Part shown: positions 49,073-61,000 of the stretch, one piece after another
How positions within the stretch are numbered: position 1 is the stretch's first letter
How the letters are laid out: each line of letters starts with the position of its first letter
DNA from: Liolophura sinensis
Taxonomy: Eukaryota; Mollusca; Polyplacophora; Chitonida; Chitonidae
Reading direction: 5' to 3'
Assembly (NCBI RefSeq): GCF_032854445.1
Contig: NC_088301.1
Span: 10,226,281-10,290,280, forward strand
Length of the DNA stretch: 64,000 nucleotides
Notes under the pieces: generated by a model
Seen by the model: the letters and a program-made list of their open reading frames with translations, nothing else
Database searches by the model: none
Told to the model about the DNA's origin: nothing
Made by a program: the position numbers and the translations under genes

Positions 49073-52000
49073 CGCTGTATCTATTCTTATAGTATACATG
49101 AATATGTTACTAGGTACCATTAACTCAAAAACACACACATTTACCACCTATTACTCAACAGGATGGTCTGTTACCCAACAACAGCGTTGTATAAATGAGG
49201 GAGAGGTGTTTTTGTGAAAAGTATTATACAGTTACTATATGAACACTCTATGTATATTACAAGCGGCAAATATTAATCGGGCTGCATCATGAAACCAGCA
49301 GCTGCTGTTCCAATATTAAGTTCATGTATGTTTTATAAATACACCGTCTTGGGTCTATTTTACAAAGATACCATAACGCTGTGTCAAGCGTCAACGTGGC
49401 GTATGCATGAAGTTACCCTACGCTGTCATGGACATTACAACAGGCACACGTCAGGAATACAAATAATAACTATACACCCTTCGTGTAACATTGCATGAAA
49501 TTCCAAGGTAACACCAAGGTCGGTACAAAGCTTGCAACAGAGTAATCTGCAAGCATACACAGTTAGTCCTGAAGAGCATAACACCACTATGGTAGTTACA
49601 GGTAGATGTATGCGACTTGTAACACAAAGTCTTCGTGGAACTAGACTCAGAATAAGAATGGATGACTACGTGGACAATTTAATACATAAAATCAACATTA
49701 TTTTAAGCTTAGACGAAACAGTTAAGACCTGGGACTGATTGCACAAAGCTATTTCTGAGTGAAGTCAACATTTAACACCTCATCACAATGCTTAGTTTTG
49801 GTGCTGGAAGCTGAAATTTTGACACATTTGTCGTATGACAACATTTATGAGGTAGTCAAAATTGTAATATTGATACACGACCCAGAACTAGCCGGTAAAA
49901 TTATATTTCAACTTCACCCTTAAGTCAGGAATGATTTTGATTCAGCCCTTGGAACAACTGGTGTTATGATCTCAACTATGTGGCCTCTGCCAAAACCCTC
50001 ACTCAATTCGTCAATATAGCAAAGGCAAGTCATTAGGATACAATGTATGTTTAATCTGTAACCACAACACAGTATCTGTTTCTGAGTTTTAGTTATATGT
50101 TCCATGCAGTGTAAAGAGCAGACTAATATGGCTACATGTTTGTCCACTTGTTTGATAGCTGATGTCAAGTAGCAGTATTCTGTTCTAATGTGTGCCTATG
50201 TATTAAAGGAGGGTTGACTACTCATGTTAAAATTAACATTGCTATATAGTCATTTATTAAAGAACTCTGCTTCCCATGGGATCTGCCTGGTTTCCTCCCA
50301 CCATAATACTGGCCGCCCTCGTATAAGTGAAATATTCTTTTGTCGGCGTAAAACACCAATCAAATAAAAAAAATAAAAATACAGTGCTCTGATTAAATAC
50401 TAAATACTAAATCTAGACACAACAACCAAAGGTAGGAGCAATCTCCTCTACTAAACATGATAAAATAATAAAAAATATGTTTTAAAAAAATGGGCTTTAG
50501 GGGCAGACACAGGCGACCCAGTTGGAGCCACACCCAGCATTAGCCAGGCATGCCTGCAGCTGAGGGACAGAGAGATGAGCTGAGACAGTACCTGAGGGTC
50601 TATCATAGAGACAGCTGCTCCATGCAATTCCGCTGCTGACACCGCCCACCTCCACGGACACCCCAAACCGGAAGTTTGACTGAGTCTGGTCCAGGTTAGC
50701 AACTGTGACATTGTGGGAGGAGACAGGCCCCATGACGGTCAGCCAATCATACCCAGTCTGTAACATACACCATGATAGCAATGTCAAATTAACCATCAAA
50801 CATTCTCATAGGACTGTTTTTATAGAACACATCATCTGTCCACATTACCATACAGCCAGGCTAGCAAGTTATTTACATGTATTTATTAATTCACTTTTTT
50901 GATTGGTGTTTAATGTCACCCTTAAGAATTATTAACTTATATAACAGCATCAGGCCCATGGGTGGGGGGAAACTGGTGTGCTCGGAATAAAGCGCTGACC
51001 TCTGCCATGTAACTGACAAACATTAACGGCTGAAGCAGCAAGAGGTGGATACAAACACTAAACCTTGTCGTTCAAGGGCCTGACAGTTGAAACAAGCCAG
51101 TGTTTTAACTGTCTGAGAAAATGAGGTCAATTGGGGAGTTTCAAGTTCGAACTCTTCTAAAAGAGAGTCTTACTGTGTTATGTGATTTGTCAAAGTTCTT
51201 GTGTAATTATTTTATAACAAGGGTGTCTGGAAAAATGTTCCACACAAAATATATGAGTGATGAGTACCTGTGAACTGGAAAGAAGTGCCTCTGGAAAAAG
51301 AGAGACAGGTGAGTGGTAATATCAACAAAGGTTGCCCAGCATTTTTCACAAGTCACTTGATACAGTAGGTCTCTTTTTACCTAGAACTACAGAAGAGCTT
51401 GACCTCGAAATCCCAAGACATTAACAACGGTTAATAGAAGCATAATCTGCCAGATGAGTTCTACTGGAAATGAAAGTGCACTGCCTATAGTCCAGGTCTT
51501 AAATTATTGCAATTTTTTCTTCAGAAACAAACTACAAGGCTGTAACAGCAGAACACCATGACAACGAGTACCAATGTACCCCTAACCAGCTTTTGTTAAT
51601 CACAAGGCACATCATAAAAAACATCATCAATATGATCAAAAGAAACCTTAAAACTTTCAACTTTAAATAATGAACAGATCTTTTGAAGGTTTCTTTAAAC
51701 ATACAGATGTTAATAATTACAAACATGTAAAATGGTACTATCTTGTATAACAAATGACATTAATGCTTCACCATACACAGATGGACAGACAGGCTAAATA
51801 CCCATAATGTGCCATAAGCCGTCACTGGTGACAATTAAAGTTACCTCTTATGAGAAACAAATGATCATCAACAAATATCTTCAAATATTCCCACAAAAAA
51901 AGACAAATCAATTCAAATTCATTCACAAGTTAAAAAAAAAAGAGTTGCATGCATGTAAAATTCAAGCAAGAGATTTGGACTGTAGGAAAACGCACCAAGC

Positions 52001-55000
52001 ATTTAGAGTGACGATCAAACTGTTGGCAGAGATGAATGGTCACATTATGCATTGCATCTGATTGGACAGTCCACCTCACATGAACAGTGGTACTATTTAG
52101 CTTCTCAGCAACCACCTGAATGGGCTTCAGAGGAGCTGTAAACAATATTGAATAAATTACTCTTAACAATGACATTCACTCCAAAGAATTATCACAGTAT
52201 ATTCAATGTAATGAGACACATAGATTAAATTGTCTTTTTTTTTTTGTCTTTTTGACAGCTAGTGTATGACTATGGCTGCACAGGGCACTACAAATAATAC
52301 TTTACAATAAAACAATTACATTATATAGTCTAGAAAATGGTACACATTCCTAAAATATTATTTTTATCTTATTTCAGAAATGAGGATTAAATCTGTTTTA
52401 GCAGATAATGTTTCCGTTTGATTTCAACCTTGAATAAACACGGAATTCAGATATGCAAATGTATTTAATTTTCCATTTCAAACAATTAAATCCCAAACAT
52501 ATACCATGAATACTTAACTACATGTACGTAGTTTATACATTTACATTTTACATATAACTGTTCCAATGTAACACGAGAGCTTCATTGTAAATAAGGCATT
52601 GAACATGAAAGAGATGCATGCAAAGCCCAATTTTGATGAAACACTAAAACTCAGTGAAATTTAATCCAGTTTAAAAAACAAAAGAAAAAAAACTGAAAAC
52701 AAATCCCATGATATACTTTTACATGTTTTAAAATCTCCATATTTGGGACTGGGTCTATACATTCATGGATAATATAATGGGTTTAGCATCCTTTTAAAGA
52801 CTGATTGCAGTCATCTATAATAAGGATTCTGTTTACTTAAAAAAAGGTTGACAACAGTCTTCTAAAGAAACAATACAGACTTCAAAAAATGACACATCCA
52901 TATACTGACCCTTTGATAGGATGACAATGCTGGATGGAACCTTTGAGAGGCCCATCTTGGTGCGCCCTTTCAGCTCCACCTCATAATCCTGGTCCCTCCT
53001 TACTCCACATAGAACTATCGTCTGATTGGCCACTGGACTCTCCACTGGGTTTGTTTGATTGAGTAATGGAGGCATCACATTCACATCAATGCTCAGCAGC
53101 TTGCCATTCTCGCTCTCCTTTGGGATTGGCTGAAATGCAAAACGGTTTCATATTATTGATACATTGTGTTTTATACTTTGTCCCCTAAATTTGAGTCCAT
53201 TCCTGTCAAAATCTGGTCATTTCATAGTGAACCCAAATATCATGGAGAATGCACAATAATAATGGGTGACAAACTAAAGCAATTTCAGACATAGCTCTTT
53301 CTACATTTTTAAGCTGCTGGCCTTAAGTAAGTTTCTGACAATCAGAGGTTTACATGTTACTAGTAATTGGCATAAAAGCTTCCAAAATTTCTCTTACTAT
53401 TTTAGAAACAACCAGCAAACTGTTGAATCATGAACACAATAGCCTGCATGATCCACGTTCTTCTTGCATGACACTTAAAAAACTACAACACCGTGACACA
53501 CTTGAAAATTGTATATAACAAGCTTGTATCATGTATGCATCTCAGGCTGTAGATCTTAACATCAAGCAAAAAATGTGAACAGACAAGTAAAATAGCTTTT
53601 TCTTTGGACCCTTTTTCTTGTTAAGTAATAATAATAATAATAATAACACATGCAACATCTTTATTTATTGAAGGTAACTCTGTCAGTTTTGTACAAAGCT
53701 GTTCTTCCCCAGGGCATTCACAAGCAAAAACCATACACAGAAACAGTTCTACAGTGGCTCAGGTCAAACTGCTGCCCCCAAAAATGAACCGACCAGCATG
53801 TGAGACAAGGTGGTGGAAGAGGCCCATTAGCGACCCCTTCCTCCTGCTCACTAGCACCTTCTACAGTTTATACATGCATCTTCAGTGCATCTACTAAAAC
53901 TACGCAGAAAACACAGTTAATTATCTAATACTGACCTTTGTGTACAGGACCAGGCTTGTTTGCCCGCTCTCACCGCAATCTGGTGAGACATCATGCATGT
54001 AGGAGCCAACGCTCAACTTCGGACTTTCACTAGGTACTGGTGACAAATGAAACAAACAATGGGACATAGGGTAACACACATCTGTCAATTCTGGCTTATC
54101 ACTGGCCATGATAACTAATGGGTTATCCTAAAATAAAAAACAGGCCCCTAGCTAACGTTATTTGCGCCACGCACCGATATCCAGCCCCACGCTGCCCCCA
54201 AACATTTCTCCTCAGCGCCATGCCCCTTTTTCCAAACCCCTCGCTAGCGTTATTTGGCATGGCGCAGCCCCTAAAACTGTTGCCACGCCGCCTTTTCAAA
54301 AGCTATGTATGCGCCCCGTTTCTGTTTCTTTATTTGCCGCTTTTTTTTTTCTTCTAAGTCTGGGTCTATTCAACGTACTCCAACCGTCTTGTCTTATTGG
54401 AGAGCTCTGCAATTTCCGGAAAATCTCTACACAATGTATCAGATCTTTGTTGGCGATTTCCACAATTCGGGTGTTGTCAAAACTCTGTTTGGCCTACAGT
54501 GTTTTGTAGAAATCCCGATTCATGCAGAATTCACTCTTCCTCGTGGTGCAGTAAAGATGCCATGAAGTGAAAGGCGGGCGAAGACACGTTTTCGAGAATT
54601 AACCGAAACAGCCGATGGCTGTCATTCAATTGTAGATTTCTTTGGGAAAAGCGGAGCAGACTGTCAACCAAACCAGCCTTGGTCACCAATGAAAACAGTG
54701 TAGCCGAGCCGGAGAGGCCAGGGACAGCCGACGTTGAATCAACAACAACATATGAAATCACAATTGCCTTGGATGCTGCAACTGTTACTGCTAATGTGCC
54801 TTGTGAAACGTCAAAACCAAAAAAAATCAAAACATTCTACAAGAAAAGAGGCTGTTCTGAATCTTAATTCTGACTGGCTTATATTTAATTATGAATGGAG
54901 TGCTGAGGACAAAGCTGACATATTATATTGTGCCCTGTGTCAAAAACACAAAATATGCGCTCCAAATGGGAACAAAACATGGACAGCTCTCTCTTATAAT

Positions 55001-58000
55001 ATTAATTATTAAATTGTAGATTATTTCCTATGACTTCCTTGGATTTCCCATGACTTCCTTGGATTTCCCATGACTTCCTTGGATTTCCCATGACTTTGGC
55101 ATCTCTTATGTTCTGCATAACACTACATGATTCAATCACTATATGATTCAAGTGAATAAACCTTTTCTTCAGTTTATATTTTCCTTGACAGTATTTTACT
55201 TGGAAGTGATTAAAATTTAAAAACAAAATGAAATTCAGAATTTCTGAATGTTTTGCAGTTTGAAAATGGTTATCTGTAACAGGGTGAACAGAAATATTAT
55301 ATTTACACATTAAATCGGCGTAATTACTCCAAATTTATCTTCAAATTTTCAGTTTTCAAATGTCATTTGATTTGACTCTACAAGAATTCCTAGATTCAAC
55401 ACTGACAAAATTGCTTCTCAGAGCATCTGGGATCTATAGCTTCCAGGGGCCTAGGTGGCCTTATAGCGGTGCATGCCCTTTCAGATAGCTTTTCCAGCAC
55501 GCCCTTTAAAATCCTGGCTAGGGGTCTGAAATAAGTGGCTGCAAGCTCAAGCCCACCAAAAGTGGTTTTGTGCACTAAGTTGTACATATGCAAAAATAAC
55601 ATTGGACGATGTCATACAAATGAAGCATTCTTGAGTACGGCCAAACAAATGGTATGGGTAAAATCCCCGCAGGACACCTTTGTGAGAATCTCCACATGAT
55701 GCCTTTGTGAGAGCCCCAACAGGACACTTCTGTGAGAATCTCCACAGGAAGCCTTTCTGAGAACCTCCACAAGTGGTCATTGTGAGAATCCCTACAGGTT
55801 GCTTTTTTGAGAATATCCACAGGTCGCCTTTGAGAAAATCTCCACAGGATGCCTTTGTGAGAATCCCAACAGGACATCTATGTGAGAATCTCCACAGGAT
55901 GCCTTTATGAGAATCTCCACAGGTTGCCTTTAAGAGAATCTCCACAGGACGCTTTTGTGAGAATACCAAAAGGACACCTTTGTGAGAATATCCACAGGAT
56001 GCCTTTGTGAGAATCTCCACAGGTCACCTTTGAGAGAATCTCCACAGGACGCCTCTGTGAGAATCCCAACAGGACACCTTTGTGAGAATCTCCACAGGAC
56101 GCCTCTGTGAGAATCCCAACAGGAAAACTCTGTGAGAATATCCACAGGATGCCTTTCTGAGAATCTCCACAGGATGCCTTTGTGAGAATCCCAACAGGAC
56201 ACCTTTGTGAGAATCTCCACAGGATGCCTCTGTGAGAATCCCAACAGGAAACCTCTGTGAGAATATCCACAGGATGCCTTTCTGAGAATCTCCACAGGTC
56301 ACCTTTGAGAGACTCTCCACAGGAAGCCTTTGTGAGAATCCCAACATCCAGATATTAATTTAAGGATTCATAAGTTTCCATATACATCCAATCAACCATG
56401 ACAAACAATTAATAAAGAATTCACGAGTTTTCTTATTAAAGGAGGAGAAAACATAAAAATGATGCTAACTTCAGAAGAAACAGAGTAAAAAGTTATTGCA
56501 AAAATGATGTAAATACAAAGATAAGGACGTCTAAAATTAACATTTATGTGGTGGGTATTTCGGTCCACCTCTTGGTGCGTACTGTTGTCAAATAATAATG
56601 CTTCAAACCAGGATGTGGTGCATGCCTAACATATTTATTTCAATCTAAATTTGTTGTTAATATCTAAACACATACATTAAATCTGAATTAACATGTAGAA
56701 ATAAAGTTAGACATTAAAAGTATAAAAATGAATAAAATTCTAGTTAAACATATTTGTCATGTGAAAAGACTAAATTCAAGCTCAAACTTGTCAAATAAAT
56801 TGATTAGACATATGTCTCATCCTCATTTAGGACACTAACATGGAAAAAAAACATATACCAAGGGTTGGTTCCATATACCCACCATACAAGTTTTATTTTC
56901 AGATGTCCTCAAAGAAAAATAAAAAAAAATGGAAGGCCATATTTAGAAATACCTTTTCACTTTGACTTTTTATTCCATTTGACATTTAAGTTTTCTTCAT
57001 TTTCAATTTAATCAACCACAAAAGGCTACCATCCCTCATTGTTACTACCATCCATAACTGTAAAAATGCACCCTCAGTGTAACTGCCATCTCTCAATGCA
57101 TCAACCTTTCATCATTGTAACTACCATCCTTCACCCTAACTACCATCCTTCATTGTTACAGCCAACCCTCATTGTAACAACCAAAAATAATTGTGACTAC
57201 CACCCCTCATTTTATCTACCAACCCTCATTGTAACTACCATCCTTCATTTTAACTACCACCTCTCAATGTAACTACCACCTCTCATTGTAACTACAATCC
57301 ATCATTGTAACTATCATCCCTCATTGTAATTACCACCCCTCATTGTAACTACCACCTCTCAATGTAACTACCACTCCTCATTGTAACTACCATCCCTCAC
57401 TGTTACAACCAACCCTCACTGATTTTGGACTGGCCATGCATAATGATTGTAAATAAACAAGTTCAGAAAAACAACTTACCATCCTCTGTTGTGATGAAAT
57501 CTTTTAGCTCAGGTTTGCTCCATATGTCACTCTTGTCAAACTTTGCAGAGATATTGGCCTGGTAAGGGGTATTGGTTACCAACCCACGTATCATCAGGGA
57601 GGTTTCATTTGTCATAGATTCCTGTGGATAGAAATGTTCATTCTCTACTCCAAGTACTAATTAATGTTAACTTAGTGGGGGGAAAAAGGGTGCTTTTATC
57701 TACCTTACCACCGAGGCTAGGGAGAGCTCCACATCACACAGACAACAGAAGTCTTACTGCCTCTGCCACAGAAAGCTCTACATCACATAGACAACAGTCT
57801 TACTGCCTCTGACACAGAAAGTTCTTCCTTAAACAGACAACAGAAGTCTTACTGCCTCTGACACAGAAAGTTCTTCCTCAAACAGACAACAGAAGTTTTA
57901 CTGCCTCTGCCACAGAAAGTTCTACCTCACACAGACAACAGAAGCCTTACTGCCCCTGCCACAGAAAGTTCTACCTCACAAAGACAACAGAAGCCTTACT

Positions 58001-61000
58001 GCCCCTGCCACAGAAAGTTCTACCTCACACAGACAACAGAAGCCTTACTGCCCCTGCCACAGAAAGTTCTACCGCACACAGACAACAGAAGGCTTCCTGC
58101 CCCTGCCACAGAAAGTTCTACCTCACACTGGCAACGAAACTCTTACTGACTCTGACACAGAAAGTTCTACCTCACACAAACAACAGAAGTCTTATTGCTC
58201 TTGCCAGAGAAAGTTCTACTGCACACAGGCAACAGAAGGCTTCCGGCCCCTGCCAGAGAAAGTTCTACCTCACACAAACAACAGAAGTCTTATTGCTCTT
58301 GCCACAGAAAGCTCTACATCACACAGACAACAGAAGTCTTACTGCCTCTGCCAGGGAAAGCTCTTCTTCACACAGACAACAGAAGTCTCATTGTCTCTGC
58401 CAGGGAAAGCTCTTCTTCACACAGACAACAGAAGTCTTACTGCACCTGCCACAGAAAGTTCTACCTCACAAAGACAACAGAAGTCTTACTGCCTCTGCCA
58501 GGGAAAGCTCTTCTTCACACAGACAACAGAAGTCTTACTGCACCTGCCACAGAAAGTTCTACCTCACAAAGACAACAGAAGTCTTACTGCCTCTGCCAGG
58601 GAAAGCTCTTCTTCACACAGACAAAAGAAGTCTTACAGCCTCTGCCAGGGAAAGTTCTACCTCACACAGACAACAGTAGTCTTATTGTCCCTGCCTGGGA
58701 AAGTATCTTCTTCACACAGACAAAAGAAGTCTTACAGTCCCTGCCGGGGAAAGCTCTTCTTCACACAGACAACAGAAGTCTTAAAGCCTCTGCTAGGGAA
58801 AGTTCTACATCACACAGAAAACAGAAGTCTTATTGTCCCTGCCGGGGAAAGCTCTTCTTCACACAGACAACAGAAGTCCCACTGCCTCTGCCAGAGAAAG
58901 TTTTTCCTCAAACAGGTAAGAGAAGGGTTACAGCCTCTGTCTGGGAGAGCTGTATGTCCCACATGCAACAGAAGTCTCACTGCCTCTGCCAGTGAAAGGT
59001 CTTCCTTAAAGAAGTCTCATTGTCTGTGCGGGGAAGAGGTCTACCTCATGATGGGTAATCTCCTTACCTTCCAGGGTTCACTCCCAACACGTCGATAAGA
59101 CACTCTGTACCGCATATTTGACAGACCAGGCCACATACTCCATCTTACTTCAACCTGGCGGCTGGACTCATTAAAACATACATCGTACACGTTAGGTGCT
59201 CGTGCTAAAATAAAGAAAGATCAAAATAAATTTATTGATATATTTCACTGTTGTTGAAAGATGTCTTTCATGGCATACATGTATGCTGAAGTTCAGTGTT
59301 TAAGGTTGGAGGAAACAGAATGCCTGGAGTAAATAACTGACCTTTTGCAAGTTACTCATAAGTCACATGTGACATTCACATATGCACTCCACATTGGTGG
59401 AAGACAAAAGGTCTTCAAACTGTCACAAATAGTGAGACACAGGAATATACAAATTCCCTGTCTCAGGCCGGGTTTGAACCTGCACCTTGTGTGTCTTTAT
59501 TCACTATAGACCTGGGGCCTCCTCCATCAAATTCATGAATGAAATCTTTATCTGAAGTAATTTGACATCTATTGTGACCACATCACTGAAACTTGCCGAT
59601 TGCCATGGAAATCAGACAATTTCACTAAAACAGCCTAAGCTTACACCTAGTTCCCCACAACATGAACCTGCAAAACCCACCAGAACATTGCAATATTGTC
59701 ACTGAATAATATCAAAAGGGGAGCCTCTCACTAATGCGGTCACTGTGAGGAAGCCAAGCTCTCTTAGCAACCTGCAGATGGTGGTAGATTTCCCAAGGGT
59801 TCTACCTAAATTCCTCCCCCCATAATGCTGACCGCTGCCATACAAGTGAAATATTCTGTTTTCAGATTTCTGTTTCTTTAATTTTGAACTGTCATCTGCG
59901 ATTAGTACTTTTTACTCCACTGTTATGTGCCTGTGAAAAGTTGTTCACCACCCAAAATTGAGCATTATGCAGGAGGTAACTGCCGCGAGAGAAGCGTTTT
60001 ATTCTCAGTCATGCAATCTCAGTTGCTAGAGCAGAGAAGAGTACATAAAAGTTGGGTGTTTGCCCTTGATCTAGCGTTTCTTGCTGGTCTGATGAAAATC
60101 ATATCTATATGCACTAATGATCAAAGTTGGTGTGTATGAACAAATGCATTTTGTACGCCCACAATGCTGGCCGCCGTCGTATAAATGAAATTTCACTAAG
60201 AACGGCGTCAAACATAAATCAAATAAATAAATAAATCATTTTGTACATACCAACATTTCCTAAAGAATACATGTATCACTGTGAACCGACTACGCGAAGC
60301 AAAGATTGTTAAAATGTGGCGAATTTACCTTATCATACTGCCATATTAATATCACTTCAGTTCAACAGAACCTAATATCTTCATCCACAGGACACCTACC
60401 TATTGCATTGGACGGAATTACGTTAACATTCGTGTGGGCGCTTCCAAAAAGTGTGGAGGACATTTTGACATGAATCGTGTGATTCATGTCTTCCTCGAAA
60501 CAAGACCTTCCTCCCGCAGTCAGCAGCGTACATTGCCCTGGGAACTTGCTTTCTGGACAATCACAGGGGAACTCTAGGGATGAGTCACAACTCCAGTTCT
60601 TCTTCTCAGTACAATGGTCATTGAAATCATCATAAAAGTACTGTGGTCTGAATAAACATCAAATACAATTAATACAGAGTTATTCTATATTTTCAATCTG
60701 CCCATATAAGTCATCATGCCCTGATGTCAGTCATTTGCTCAATATGTAGTCTTTCATTACCAAAATATTGAAACCCATTACAAACCCATTACAAACCCAT
60801 TACAAAAAGTCCCCTTAAGTCCAAAAGTAATATACACATTCTGCTAATTTGAATTTTACATCTTAAATGTTCATTGAAATTCTGTATCAGTTGCCCTTAA
60901 ATTCCAAAAATCTCTTCTGCTTGAGCACCAATGCTTTAGCTATGACATACATTCCGATGCCTTAAGGGTATCTGATGTCCGTCATATTAGATTTATCACT

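Noticed and set aside
55547-56347. Minus-strand frames with repeated SQRCPVEILTKASCGDSH-like peptides
   Set aside because: Translation of the ~25/50-bp minisatellite in intron 5; several overlapping frames with no start or splice context.
58195-59098. Plus-strand frames of 235-266 codons rich in Ser, Gln, Lys
   Set aside because: Translation of the ~49-bp minisatellite in receptor intron 4; frames overlap each other and are antisense to the gene.
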